A model generated the notes under the pieces. That model had not been told where the DNA came from. It did no database searches and saw only the letters and a list, made by a program, of their open reading frames with translations. 64,000 nt of DNA, taken from the NCBI GenBank assembly GCA_021801125.1, contig JAJYYI010000042.1:1-64000 (forward strand). The letters are read 5' to 3'. This DNA is from Deltaproteobacteria bacterium. GTDB lineage: Bacteria > Desulfobacterota > Binatia > Binatales > Binataceae. Shown one piece after another: positions 52,604 through 61,949 of this stretch. Numbering within the stretch: the first letter of the stretch is position 1; every line of letters starts with the position of its first letter. The position numbers and the translations under genes were made by a program.

Positions 52604-53584
52604 ATGAGCGAACCTCCCGGCGAATTTCAGTTAATCCGTGCGCTCTGCCGCGGGCTTCGCAACAGCCGCGCCACACTCGTAGGGCCTGGCGACGATTGCG
52701 CTGTGCTTGCCGTCGACGGTGTAAAGCTGTTGGCGACGGTCGATTCGCTCGTTGAGGACGTTCATTTTAAGCTCGATTGGTTTACGCCTGAGAAACTGGG
52801 CGTGCGGGCCCTTACGGTCAACCTAAGCGACGTTGCGGCGATGGGCGGCGACCCCACGGCTTGCGTGATTGACCTTGCCCTTCGCGACAATTTGCCGGAA
52901 CGGTTCGCCGAGAGGCTTTACCGCGGGCTTAAGAGCGCTGCGCGCGAGGCCAAGGTTGATATCGTGGGCGGCAATGTTACGCGAGCCGGTCAGGTGATGA
53001 TCTCGATCTCGCTCTTAGGCCGCATCCGCGCGGGCATTCTGGAGCGCGACAACGCGCGTCCCGGCTATGGCATCTTTGTCACGGGCACGCTGGGCGACGC
53101 CGCGCTGGGATGGCGCATCCTCGATGGCCGGTTGCGCGCCGCCGGCCGCACGCGCCGCTTTCTCGTCCAACGCTATATCAGTCCCAGTGCGCGTTTGAGC
53201 GCGGGGCGAGCGCTTGCCGAATTGATTCCGACCCCGGCTGCTATTGACCTTAGCGACGGATTGGCCGGCGACCTTCGGCACATTCTTGAGGCTAGCCGCG
53301 TGAGCGCCGAGGTCGATGCCGGGTTGATTCCGGTGTCCACGGCCTACCGCGCAGTGGTCGGTGATGATCTCGAATTGGCGCTGTCGGGTGGGGACGACTA
53401 CGAGTTGCTGTTCTGCATGCCGGAACGCTATTCCGGGGACGAATTGAGTCGGCGACTGGGTGTTAGGGTGACGCGAATCGGTCGCGTGATGAAGCGCGGG
53501 TCGGGACTTAAGATCGCAAACCTCGCCAAACCGCCTTATGCGGGCGCACTGCGCGGCTGGGATCATCTGAGGCAAAGTTCCTAG
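52604..53584 (+). CDS. thiL: Thiamine-monophosphate kinase
   Basis: A 326-residue ATP-dependent kinase that makes thiamine diphosphate. Signatures are GEFQLIRALC, VGPGDDCAVLAVDGVKLLAT, DSLVEDVHFKLDWFTPEKLG, NLSDVAAMGGDPTACVIDLA, VGGNVTRAGQVMISISLLG, AIDLSDGLAGDLRHILEASR and LSGGDDYELLF. ATG 52604 (MSEPPGEFQL) fits the family; the frame opens 35 codons earlier. Confidence 0.95.
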   Translation: MSEPPGEFQLIRALCRGLRNSRATLVGPGDDCAVLAVDGVKLLATVDSLVEDVHFKLDWFTPEKLGVRALTVNLSDVAAMGGDPTACVIDLALRDNLPERFAERLYRGLKSAAREAKVDIVGGNVTRAGQVMISISLLGRIRAGILERDNARPGYGIFVTGTLGDAALGWRILDGRLRAAGRTRRFLVQRYISPSARLSAGRALAELIPTPAAIDLSDGLAGDLRHILEASRVSAEVDAGLIPVSTAYRAVVGDDLELALSGGDDYELLFCMPERYSGDELSRRLGVRVTRIGRVMKRGSGLKIANLAKPPYAGALRGWDHLRQSS

Positions 53585-53870
53585 GATGGTGCTCCGTGAA
53601 GAAGTGCACGAACGGGATTGCGATTTGAGAACTTCCGGTTCGCGGAAACTGCGAAAATAAGGATTCGAGTTGTCGTTGTTGGCTGATGTCCAGGATTTAT
53701 CCGCAATCCCGGATCATGATTCAAGAGCGATTGGCGCAAAGTCATCACGCCGCGAGAGGTTGGGCGCTGTCCCGTGATGTTCCATACTATGTCACTCCAG
53801 GTTGCTCTAGCTAAGAAAGGTGGCACGGCTTAGTTACACGACCTTGGAGCGGCCCTAGCCGGGACCGTCG

Positions 53871-55079
53871 ATGTCCGTCGTGCCGTTCATTATCGTGGCG
53901 CTGATCTTCTTTAGCGCCCTCCTGGCGGCCAGCGAAACTGCCTTGTTCTCGCTAGCGCGGCTGGACCATGCGCGCGCCGCTATTGGCGGTGAGAGTGAGC
54001 GAGCCGTCGAGCGTATCTTACGTCGGCCGCTCGAATTCCTTATCGTGCTCGGCACGCTGAGCGAATCGACGAACATCTTTGCGGAGTGTCTGGCTGCCGC
54101 TTATCTGCTTGCCAGCTTCGGGCGCACCGGCGCATACATGACGGTTCCCCTGATGTTCGTGGTCGTGCTGCTGTTCGCGGAGGTAACGCCTAAGACGTTC
54201 GCGCTGGGCCGACCGGGGACTATAGCGAGGTTGACCGCTCGGCCGCTCGCGGCGATTACGGCCGCTATTTCACCGCTCGTCAGCGCGTTGCTTTTGCCTA
54301 TGGAGGCGCCACGGGCCGAGGCGGTTTCGGAGGCGGAGTTCAAGACGCTGTTGCGCATCAGCGAGGACCAAGGGCTGGTGGAATCCGGCGAGCGCGAGCT
54401 AATCCACCGAATTTTCGACTTCTCTCATCGACGCGTGTCCGAGGTGATGACGCCGTACGAGGCCGTCTTCTCGCTTAGCATCGATACGCCGCCCCAACAG
54501 TTGTCGGCGCAGTGCGCCCGCGGGCATTTCTCGCGGATTCCCATTTATCGGGGTGACCCGCGCAACGTGGTGGGGTTGCTGCATATCAAGGACCTCGCGA
54601 TGCGCCGGCTGGAGCCGGTACCGCTGCGGTTGGAACGGCTCGTGCGCCGGCCGAGGTTCGTCCCGCCAGGTAAGCGCGTGGGCGAACTCTTCGAGGAAAT
54701 GAGGCGGGACCGCCTGCAAATGGTGCTCGTGGTGGACGAGTTCGGAAAGCTCCTCGGCCTGGTGACCTTCGAGGACCTTCTGGAAGAGCTGTTTGGCGAC
54801 ATCCGCGATGAGTTCGATCCCGAGAGCCCCCAGATGGCGCCCTTTGCGAGCGGCGAGATGCTGGTCAGCGGATCGATCAATCTCGACCGTCTCAATCAGT
54901 TCCTGCAAAGCCGCGGCCTTAGGCCGATCGACGGGAGCGGACCGACCTTGGGTGCGCTCATCGCGCAACAGTTGGGGCGCGCTCCGCGCCGCGGTGAACG
55001 TTTGCGCCTTGGCGACCTGGCGGCTGTGGTGGAGCGAACGCGCGGCACCACGGTAGAGGTGGTTCGACTAAAACCATGA
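53871..55079 (+). CDS. CNNM/CorC-type membrane protein (DUF21-CBS-CorC_HlyC), first copy
   Basis: A 402-residue protein. The N-terminal DUF21 domain has three to four helices (VVPFIIVALIFFSALLAASE, MTVPLMFVVVLLFAEVTPKT). It is followed by a CBS pair (RVSEVMTPYEAVFSLSID, MVLVVDEFGKLLGLVTFEDL) and the C-terminal CorC_HlyC domain (FASGEMLVSGSINLDRLNQF). Relatives export Mg2+/Co2+ in exchange for Na+; older annotation calls them hemolysins. It overlaps the second copy by ATGA. Confidence 0.9.
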   Translation: MSVVPFIIVALIFFSALLAASETALFSLARLDHARAAIGGESERAVERILRRPLEFLIVLGTLSESTNIFAECLAAAYLLASFGRTGAYMTVPLMFVVVLLFAEVTPKTFALGRPGTIARLTARPLAAITAAISPLVSALLLPMEAPRAEAVSEAEFKTLLRISEDQGLVESGERELIHRIFDFSHRRVSEVMTPYEAVFSLSIDTPPQQLSAQCARGHFSRIPIYRGDPRNVVGLLHIKDLAMRRLEPVPLRLERLVRRPRFVPPGKRVGELFEEMRRDRLQMVLVVDEFGKLLGLVTFEDLLEELFGDIRDEFDPESPQMAPFASGEMLVSGSINLDRLNQFLQSRGLRPIDGSGPTLGALIAQQLGRAPRRGERLRLGDLAAVVERTRGTTVEVVRLKP

Positions 55080-56359
55080 GCCCGCTTGCTTTCACCAGCG
55101 CGCTGTTGGCCTGCCTTGGGTGCGAAGCCTTCTTTGCTGCCAGTGAGATGGCGCTGGTCGCGTGCGACGAGATCAAGGCCAAAGCGGAGAGCGAACGTGG
55201 CGACCGGCGCTCCCAACGTCTCACCAAGCTGCTTCAGCGCCGTGACCAGGTAGTGGCGCTGACCTTGACCGTGGCCAATCTTGCTACGATCACGGCCTCC
55301 ACGTTGACCACTGCGTATCTGCATCATGTGAACGCTCAACTTGATCTGTTGGCTCCGTTCCTGCTGGCGCCCGTCGTGCTGCTCTTTGGTGAGGCGTTGC
55401 CAAAATACTTCACGCTGCGCCATCCGCTCAGGTTCGCCAAGTTCGGCGCCTTGGTGCTGTGGCCTCTACTGCTGGTGCTGATGCCTTTGATATGGTTCGC
55501 GACCGCTCTCAGCCGAGCTTTGCGCCGCCTGGCGGGCGTGCCGGCCCAAGCGGGCAGTGTGTTCTTGAGCCGCGAAGACCTGACCCGCCTGGTGCAGCGG
55601 GAAGGTTACAACCGCCAAGTCGAAAGCGACGCGATTCTACCGGTTGAACGCAGCATGATCAGTCGTCTTTTCCGCTTTAGCCGACTCGAAGCTCGCCAAG
55701 CGATGGTGCCCTTGGTTCGGGTCGAGGCGGTATCGCAGGATGCCAGCTTGGCCGAAGCGATCGAGATCGTGCGGCGCGAGGGCTTTAGCCGACTGCCGGT
55801 GTTCGAGCGCCAGATCGTGAACATCGTGGGGGTGATTCACGTCTTTGATCTGTTGCAAGCCGTTGATCTGTCGCAGCCGGTGGGTGCCGTGATGCGCACG
55901 GTGAGCTACGTTTCGGAAGCGTCGCCGCTCAGGGATATACTTGCGCTCCTCCAGCGCACCGGCGACAACCTGGCCGCGGTGGTCGACGAGCACGGCGGCG
56001 CCAGCGGGATCATCACGATGGAGGATTTACTGGAAGAGATCGTCGGCGAGATTGAAGACGAGTACGACGTGCGCGAGGAGCACATTCGCGTGCTCAATAG
56101 CCGCCAGATAGCGGTCACCGGGCGGGCGCAGATTACCGAACTCAACGAGCGCCTCGGCCTTCGTCTTCCTGAAAGCGACGACTATACTACCATTGCGGGC
56201 TTGGTCATCGAGCGCCTGGGGCATATTCCACAGGCGGGCGAGCAGCTCAAGCTTGGCGGTATGACGATCAGCGTGGCGCTCAGCGATGCCAGGACCGTGC
56301 AAGAATTAGTACTAAACCTTTCTCAGCCGCTGCGCGGCGAGCAGGTGCGCCGTCCGTGA
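55076..56359 (+). CDS. CNNM/CorC-type membrane protein (DUF21-CBS-CorC_HlyC), second copy
   Basis: A 427-residue paralogue of the preceding gene. DUF21 helices include LACLGCEAFFAASEMALVAC and LAPVVLLFGEALPKYFTLRH. The CBS pair is EARQAMVPLVRVEAVSQDAS and AAVVDEHGGASGIITMEDLL, then the CorC_HlyC domain SRQIAVTGRAQITELNERLG. Two such proteins in tandem may form a heterodimer, since the family works as dimers. Its stop overlaps the larB GTG. Confidence 0.9.
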   Translation: MSPLAFTSALLACLGCEAFFAASEMALVACDEIKAKAESERGDRRSQRLTKLLQRRDQVVALTLTVANLATITASTLTTAYLHHVNAQLDLLAPFLLAPVVLLFGEALPKYFTLRHPLRFAKFGALVLWPLLLVLMPLIWFATALSRALRRLAGVPAQAGSVFLSREDLTRLVQREGYNRQVESDAILPVERSMISRLFRFSRLEARQAMVPLVRVEAVSQDASLAEAIEIVRREGFSRLPVFERQIVNIVGVIHVFDLLQAVDLSQPVGAVMRTVSYVSEASPLRDILALLQRTGDNLAAVVDEHGGASGIITMEDLLEEIVGEIEDEYDVREEHIRVLNSRQIAVTGRAQITELNERLGLRLPESDDYTTIAGLVIERLGHIPQAGEQLKLGGMTISVALSDARTVQELVLNLSQPLRGEQVRRP

Positions 56360-57129
56360 CCGAGCGGGCCGTGCAGGAAATTCTCGAGCAGGTGGCTCGC
56401 GGCCAGCTCGCGGTGCGCGGTGCGATGAGCCGGTTGCGTCACTTGCCATTCGAAGACCTCGGTTTCGCCAAGCTCGATCATCATCGTCGCCTAAGACGCG
56501 GTCTTCCCGAGGTGGTGCTGGGCGAAAGTAAGAGCGCCGAACAGATCGTCGATATCGGGCGCCGCGTTAACGCGGCAGGTTACAATCTGATCGTGACGCG
56601 CCTGGTGGCTGAAAAGGCGCGAGCGATCCGCCGTCGTCTGCGCAAGTTCGTCTACCGGCCCGAAGCTGAGCTCGGATGCATTGTCAGCGAACCGACGCGA
56701 ACGTCAGGCCATGGCACGGTTATGGTGATCAGCGCCGGCACTTCCGACCTGCGCGTCGCTGAAGAGGCGGCGCAATGTGCGGAGCTGTTCGGGAATCGGG
56801 TCGAGCGGCTTTACGACGTGGGCGTTGCGGGGCTCCATCGCTTGACCGCGAACGTTGAGGCGCTAAAAAGCGCCGCTGTGCTTATCGTCGTGGCCGGCAT
56901 GGAGGGAGCGTTGCCTTCGGTTGTCGCAGGCTTGCTGGACAAACCGGTGATAGGAGTGCCGACCAGCGCGGGCTACGGCACGGCGTTAGGCGGACTAACC
57001 GCGCTGTTCGGGATGCTCAATAGTTGTGCCGGTGGCGTGACCGTGGTCAATATCGATAACGGCTTCGGCGCGGCGTTTGCCGCGACGCTGATCAACCGGA
57101 CAGGCCTTAATTGGGCGGATGGCGCTTGA
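56356..57129 (+). CDS. larB: Nickel-pincer cofactor biosynthesis protein LarB
   Basis: A 257-residue enzyme related to AIR carboxylase (PurE). Signatures are LGFAKLDHHRRLRRGLPEVV, VILGESKSAEQ-type, VISAGTSDLRVAEEAAQCAE, LYDVGVAGLHRL, IVVAGMEGALPSVVAGLLDK and PVIGVPTSAGYGTALGGLTA. LarB carboxylates and cleaves nicotinic acid adenine dinucleotide at the start of the nickel-pincer cofactor pathway. larC, larE and larA are not in the window. GTG 56356 overlaps the upstream stop (GTGA), and the TGA overlaps the next ATG. Confidence 0.93.
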   Translation: MTERAVQEILEQVARGQLAVRGAMSRLRHLPFEDLGFAKLDHHRRLRRGLPEVVLGESKSAEQIVDIGRRVNAAGYNLIVTRLVAEKARAIRRRLRKFVYRPEAELGCIVSEPTRTSGHGTVMVISAGTSDLRVAEEAAQCAELFGNRVERLYDVGVAGLHRLTANVEALKSAAVLIVVAGMEGALPSVVAGLLDKPVIGVPTSAGYGTALGGLTALFGMLNSCAGGVTVVNIDNGFGAAFAATLINRTGLNWADGA

Positions 57130-58469
57130 TGGCCGGGCATAAGACGTTGACCAGCGGGCGCACGCGTCGCGCGATGAAAATCGGCGGTCTCGCCTCGCAG
57201 GTAGGATCGAGTTACCTATGGGCTTCTTTGCGCCAGCTTATGCAAGGCGGCGAAGAAGGCCGCCGGTTTTTGTACGACGCGCACATCAAAAACGCCCGCC
57301 GCATCGTCGAGAGTTCCAAGCAGCTGCGCGGCGCCTTTATGAAGCTCATCCAGATGCTCTCGATGCGCGCCGACATGCTCCCGACCGAAGCGCTGGACAT
57401 CCTGAAGGCGACCCAGTCGAACGTGCCGCCGATGGATTACGCGATGATGAGCGCGCAGATCAAGCGCGAGTTGGGAGCGGAGCCGGATCGTCTGTTCGCC
57501 AGCTTCGAACCGGTGGCATTCGCCGCGGCCTCGCTGGGCCAGGTTCATCGCGCGCGGCTTAAAAGCGGCGAGGAGGTTGCTGTCAAGATTCAGTACCCCG
57601 GAGTCGACAAGACCGTCGAGGCGGACCTGCGCAACCTCAAGCTCCTGCTGCAAACCTTCGCTGCGTTGGCTCGCGACGTCATGCGTCAGAAGATCGAGGT
57701 GCGAAAGATCTACCTCGAACTCGAGGAGCGGCTTAAGGAAGAACTCGACTACGTCTCCGAAGCGCGTAACATGGCCTACTTCGGGCGCCTACTCGCCGAC
57801 GATCCCGAGGTAATCATCCCGCGGGTCATCCAGGAGTTAAGCTCCCGGCGCGTGCTCACGATGACCTATCTTGATGGTTATTCGCTTGCCGACGTGCTTG
57901 TGCCTGGGGTGGACCCCGAACTCAAGGTGTGGCTCGCAAAAAAATACTTCGCGCTGGTTTGGCGCCAAATTCTGGAGTTCGGAGTGCTTCACACCGATCC
58001 CCATCCGGGGAATTATCTGGTTCGCTGGGAGCCCAAGTTGGGGATTCTCGATTTCGGATCGATTCGCCGCTTTCCGGAGCCGATTCGTCGCGCGCAACTC
58101 AAGCTTGCATTGGCACTTGTGCATCACGACAAACCTGCGCTGGGCCACTCGCTGATCGCTCTGGGTCATCTGGATCCGAAACAGGACACGGCCCCGATGG
58201 TGAAGATCATCCATACGTTATTCGAACCGATCCTCGTCGACCGACCCTACGATCCTAATGAATACGACTCGGTGGCCAAGGCGCGCGAGGCGAGTGAGAT
58301 CGCCTTCGCGCACAAGCTTTACAAGTCGCCGCCGCATAGCGTGTTCATGTTGAGGGCGCTGATCGGCCTGGACGGCATCATGAAGCAGCTTGGCGTCGTT
58401 GCCAATTACCGCGAGATTTTCTGCGGCTGCGTGCGCCGCGCCGCTGAAGTGCGCGGGCTGGCTGTTTGA
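57129..58469 (+). CDS. ABC1/UbiB-family atypical kinase
   Basis: A 446-residue protein-kinase-like ATPase. Motifs in order: FMKLIQMLSMRADMLP (KxGQ region, here K-L-I-Q), FAAASLGQVHRARLKSG (A-rich nucleotide loop), EVAVKIQYPGVDKTVEADL (Lys), EELDYVSEARNM, GVLHTDPHPGNYLV (catalytic loop) and LGILDFGSIRRF (DFG). UbiB/COQ8 members support quinone synthesis or lipid handling. ATG 57129 overlaps the larB stop (TGATG), which fixes the start over TTG 57111. Confidence 0.9.
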   Translation: MAGHKTLTSGRTRRAMKIGGLASQVGSSYLWASLRQLMQGGEEGRRFLYDAHIKNARRIVESSKQLRGAFMKLIQMLSMRADMLPTEALDILKATQSNVPPMDYAMMSAQIKRELGAEPDRLFASFEPVAFAAASLGQVHRARLKSGEEVAVKIQYPGVDKTVEADLRNLKLLLQTFAALARDVMRQKIEVRKIYLELEERLKEELDYVSEARNMAYFGRLLADDPEVIIPRVIQELSSRRVLTMTYLDGYSLADVLVPGVDPELKVWLAKKYFALVWRQILEFGVLHTDPHPGNYLVRWEPKLGILDFGSIRRFPEPIRRAQLKLALALVHHDKPALGHSLIALGHLDPKQDTAPMVKIIHTLFEPILVDRPYDPNEYDSVAKAREASEIAFAHKLYKSPPHSVFMLRALIGLDGIMKQLGVVANYREIFCGCVRRAAEVRGLAV

Positions 58470-58732
58470 CCCGACTTTCCCACCCGTAAGTAATTTGCTT
58501 AACGCTCGAAGCTCCTCAGGCTAAGGTCTGCGACCGCGGCCCAGCGGAAGACCACAGGGCGGGGTGCCCCGGACGGCTGGTGCTCGATCTGAGCCGGGTG
58601 GCCGAGCAGAGTTCGCCGGCGGGCTTGCCCTTCGCCGCGATTCAGAGCGCGACCTTCCGAATGATGCCCGCCGGCTTCTAGTTCGAGATGGGGACTATCC
58701 TCGAAGGCTTAAGGATCTCGAGCCGCAGAGAG
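58470..58732. other. 263-bp convergent gap, unexplained but structured-looking
   Basis: The region is GC-rich with many short complementary blocks. A 75-codon plus-strand frame (58564-58791) overlaps the 3' end of pssA and shows no family pattern. I compared it by eye with RNase P RNA, tmRNA and 6S RNA landmarks and found none. Content is unknown. Confidence 0.3.
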
Positions 58733-59635
58733 TCAATGCAGCCATCGCGTCGGCCAAGCGCCGGTCGAGCGATGAGCTGGCGACTGACTAATGTTCGACT
58801 GAGAAGGCGGATGGTCTTCTGCGCGTGAGGCCGGAGGGCTTGGCCTGAAGCGTGCGCTTAGCAGCAAGAACGGTCCCGAAAGCACGTACCCGATGGACAG
58901 AATCAACACCGAAACCTGCGGCAAAACCATTAGCACACCGATGCCGATCATCACGGCGGTGACCGTTTCGAGCGAGACTCGACGCTTGATGTTTATCCCC
59001 TTGAAACTAGGGTAGGGAACCGACGAAACCATCAGGCAGGCCAGCACCAACGCGATGGGCGTCATCAGCACGGGCAAGGCGCGGCCCAAGTCGAGTTCGA
59101 AGTAACTGCAGGCCAAAACTGAGGCAGCCACCGGCATCGCCGCGCCCGGCACCGGCAAGCCGGCGAAACGGCGCTTGTCGCTGCTCGGCGCCTGCACGTT
59201 AAACCGCGCCAGACGCAACGCCGCGCAAACCACAAACGCCGCGCATACTACCCATCCCCACGCGCCGAGTGGCCGCAGGGCCCAGACGTAGAGCAGGGTT
59301 GCCGGGGCGGCGCCGAAGGCGACTACGTCGGCGAGGCTGTCGTATTCGACTCCGAACTGGCTCGTCGACTGCGATACCCGAGCCAGTCGCCCGTCCAAGC
59401 CGTCGCAAAAGAAGGCGACCATGACCAGGGTCGCCGCCAGCTCCAGGTGGCCGTTCGCGCTTGATACCATCGAATAGAAACCTATCGCCAGGCCCAGCGA
59501 CGTCACTACCGAAGGCAACAGGTAAACGCCGCGCTTGAAGGGCGCAGCCATACGCTGGCGGGGCTTTGTCAGGCGCGCGGAAATGCCTCTGATGCGCTTG
59601 GTGCGCGGCTGTTCCGTCTCGGTGTTCTGTTTCAT
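58733..59635 (-). CDS. pssA: CDP-diacylglycerol-serine O-phosphatidyltransferase
   Basis: A 300-residue membrane enzyme with about seven helices. The CDP-alcohol phosphotransferase motif is DGLDGRLARVSQSTSQFGVE followed by YDSLADVVAFG (D-G-x2-A-R-x8-G-x3-D-x3-D). PSLP-like and GLPVPGAAMPVAA blocks fit type II PssA. It makes phosphatidylserine, which the upstream gene product decarboxylates. ATG 59635 overlaps the psd stop (ATGA). The last 45 residues are Ser/Pro-rich. Confidence 0.92.
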   Translation of the reverse strand: MKQNTETEQPRTKRIRGISARLTKPRQRMAAPFKRGVYLLPSVVTSLGLAIGFYSMVSSANGHLELAATLVMVAFFCDGLDGRLARVSQSTSQFGVEYDSLADVVAFGAAPATLLYVWALRPLGAWGWVVCAAFVVCAALRLARFNVQAPSSDKRRFAGLPVPGAAMPVAASVLACSYFELDLGRALPVLMTPIALVLACLMVSSVPYPSFKGINIKRRVSLETVTAVMIGIGVLMVLPQVSVLILSIGYVLSGPFLLLSARFRPSPPASRAEDHPPSQSNISQSPAHRSTGAWPTRWLH

Positions 59636-60327
59636 TGTTCGAACTCTGCGATCACGGTCTCGCCCGCGCGGACATGATCTCCTACGCGAACGGTCACACG
59701 GCAATCGGGTGGCAGGTAATGGTCCACGCGACTGCCGAACATAATCAGGCCGATGCGCGTGCCTTTCGCCACCGATTGTTCAGCTTGCACCAGGCATACG
59801 ATGCGCCGCGCCAGATAACCCGCGATCTGCATGATGGCGTATCGTCGCCCGTCATTACCGCATATCAGGACCAGGTTGCGCTCATTATGGGTCGCCGCCG
59901 AATCGCGAAAGGCGGCCTTGAAGTCGCCCGCGGTATGCTTGGTTTCGACTACCTGTCCGGCCACCGGCGCGCGGTTGATATGCACGTCGAGAAGCGACAT
60001 AAAAACGCCGACCAGGGTAAAGTCCTGCTGCTCTTGCGACAGCGTGGCCTGGCGAACCTCAACGACGCGTCCGTCAGCCGCCGAAACGACGGCTTTGTCG
60101 GAGACGGGCGGTTGTCTTTGCGGGTCGCGGAAAAACAAGCTCGCCCCGACCGCGCACGTCACGAACAATAACGCCAGGACATGCCAGCCGAGCAGCAGGC
60201 TGAACGCAGCCAGAATAATCAGCGCGCAAACCACCGGCGCCCCTTCGGGCGCGATTCCCGCCGCGCCAAACACGCGCGAGAGCCGTCCCCCGCGCTCTCG
60301 CGGGGGACGAAAATTCGCCGTCTCCAC
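59632..60327 (-). CDS. psd: Phosphatidylserine decarboxylase, short form
   Basis: A 231-residue proenzyme making phosphatidylethanolamine. Hydrophobic helices come first (PVVCALIILAAFSLLLGWHV), then FRDPQRQPP, VVSAADGRVVEV, FMSLLDVHINRAPVAGQVV, HNERNLVLI and the self-cleavage site Gly-Ser in GLIMFGSRVDHYLP, where Ser becomes the pyruvoyl group. GTG 60327 starts 5 bp after the ilvC stop and fits better than starts inside ilvC. Confidence 0.92.
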   Translation of the reverse strand: METANFRPPRERGGRLSRVFGAAGIAPEGAPVVCALIILAAFSLLLGWHVLALLFVTCAVGASLFFRDPQRQPPVSDKAVVSAADGRVVEVRQATLSQEQQDFTLVGVFMSLLDVHINRAPVAGQVVETKHTAGDFKAAFRDSAATHNERNLVLICGNDGRRYAIMQIAGYLARRIVCLVQAEQSVAKGTRIGLIMFGSRVDHYLPPDCRVTVRVGDHVRAGETVIAEFEQ

Positions 60328-60332
60328 CGCGG

Positions 60333-61349
60333 TCAGTTCTTGGCGCGGTCGACCAGGCGCTGGCTTTCGAGCCACGGCATGAAGGAGCGCAAGCGATTGC
60401 CGACGGCCTCAATCGGATGGCGCTCCGCTTCCGCGCGCAACTCACGAAAGCGCGGCAGGCCGGCGCGATATTCCTGAATCCATTCGTTGGCAAATTTGCC
60501 GGACTGAACGTCGGCGAGAATCTGCTTCATTGCTGCCCGCGACGGTTCACCGATGACCTTCTTTCCGCGGGTCATGTCGCCGTACTCGGCCGTATTGCTA
60601 ACCGAGTAGCGCATATTTCGGATGCCGCCCTCGTAGATCAGGTCGACGATTAGCTTCACCTCATGCACGCACTCGAAATAGGCCATCTCCGGTGCGTAGC
60701 CGGCCTCGACCAATGTTTCAAAGCCGGCTCTAATGAGTTCGGTCAGACCTCCGCACAAGACCGACTGCTCTCCGAACAGGTCGGTCTCCGTTTCCTCCTT
60801 GAAGGTGGTCTCCAAAATCGCGGCCCGACCACCGCCGATCGCGGCGCCGTACGCAAGGCCGACCTGGTGCGTGTTCCCCGATGGATCCTGATGCACGGCG
60901 AGCAAACAGGGCACCCCACGCCCCTGGGTGTATTCGGACCGCACCAAGTGGCCGGGGCCCTTGGGAGCGATCATGAAGACGTTGACGTCAGGCGGGGCGA
61001 CGATGAATTTGAAATGGATATTGAATCCGTGGCCGAAGGCCAGCGATTTGCCCGCCTTGAGCGCCGGCGCGATCTGAGCCTGATAAATCTCAGACATCAT
61101 CTCGTCGGGCGTGAGCATCATGATGATATCCGCTTCGCGTGCAGCCTGCGCGGTCTCGGCGACGGCCAACCCCTGGTTTATCGCCTTGGCCCACGAAGGA
61201 CTGTTTTGCCGCAGCCCGACTCGCACGTCCACGCCGCTGTCGCGTAAATTGAGCGCGTGCGCGTGGCCTTGGCTGCCGAAGCCTATGATCGCGACCTTTT
61301 TCTTGGCCAACAGGGAAAGATCAGCATCCCGATCGTAGTAAATTTTCAC
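60333..61349 (-). CDS. ilvC: Ketol-acid reductoisomerase (class I)
   Basis: A 338-residue NADPH enzyme of branched-chain amino-acid synthesis. Start [20 protein letters not shown], nucleotide loop [61 protein letters not shown] and metal-binding [19 protein letters not shown] with [13 protein letters not shown]. It follows ilvN with no gap. Confidence 0.96.
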   Translation of the reverse strand: MKIYYDRDADLSLLAKKKVAIIGFGSQGHAHALNLRDSGVDVRVGLRQNSPSWAKAINQGLAVAETAQAAREADIIMMLTPDEMMSEIYQAQIAPALKAGKSLAFGHGFNIHFKFIVAPPDVNVFMIAPKGPGHLVRSEYTQGRGVPCLLAVHQDPSGNTHQVGLAYGAAIGGGRAAILETTFKEETETDLFGEQSVLCGGLTELIRAGFETLVEAGYAPEMAYFECVHEVKLIVDLIYEGGIRNMRYSVSNTAEYGDMTRGKKVIGEPSRAAMKQILADVQSGKFANEWIQEYRAGLPRFRELRAEAERHPIEAVGNRLRSFMPWLESQRLVDRAKN

Positions 61350-61871
61350 TCATCCCTCCTCCCGTGCCTGGCGCTGATTGCCGTTGAGTTGTACCGATCG
61401 CGCCATCGCTACGCTGCCTGTCCGCACTATTTCCTTGATTCCGAACGGGCGCACCAAGGCGACAAATGCCTTGAGCTTTTCGTTATCGCCTGTGATTTCC
61501 ACGGTCAGCGCGCGCGGGCCGATATCTACCACGTGCCCGCGAAAGGCGGTGACGATGGAGTCAAGCTCGGCCCGATTGCGCTCGTCGACCGCGACCTTGA
61601 CCATCATCATTTCCCGCTCGACCGTATCAACTCCCTGGAAGTCGAGGACTTTGATTACCGGAACCAGCTTGTTCAGTTGCTTGTTGATCTGCTCGAGAAT
61701 CTCATCAGGGCCGGCGGTGACCAGGACGATCTTCGACACCGTTGGGTCAAGGGGCTCTTCGTTGACCGTCAGGCACTGGATATTGAATCCACGGCCGGCG
61801 AACAACCCAACGACCCTGGCGAGAACGCCGAATTGATTTTCGACCAGAATTGAAATCGTATGACGCGGCAT
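61350..61871 (-). CDS. ilvN: Acetolactate synthase small (regulatory) subunit
   Basis: A 173-residue regulatory subunit. The ACT domain starts RHTISILVENQFGVLARVVG and LFAGRGFNIQCLTVNEEP; the second domain has LIREMMMVKVAVDERNR-type and FRGHVVDIGPRALTVEITGD. It gives valine feedback control to the large subunit. The large-subunit gene ilvB, normally just upstream, is absent: a DUF465 gene lies there instead. Confidence 0.94.
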   Translation of the reverse strand: MPRHTISILVENQFGVLARVVGLFAGRGFNIQCLTVNEEPLDPTVSKIVLVTAGPDEILEQINKQLNKLVPVIKVLDFQGVDTVEREMMMVKVAVDERNRAELDSIVTAFRGHVVDIGPRALTVEITGDNEKLKAFVALVRPFGIKEIVRTGSVAMARSVQLNGNQRQAREEG

Positions 61872-61949
61872 GTGTATGGGAACGAGATCCTATTTGGTTA
61901 AACGATGACGCCCCCGTGAGATGGAAAGTTGCGAACTTCGCGGTTCGGG

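Noticed and set aside
53581-53826. Minus-strand 81-codon frame between thiL and the first CNNM-type gene
   Set aside because: No recognisable domain or ribosome-binding site, and it overlaps the thiL stop. Treated as non-coding.
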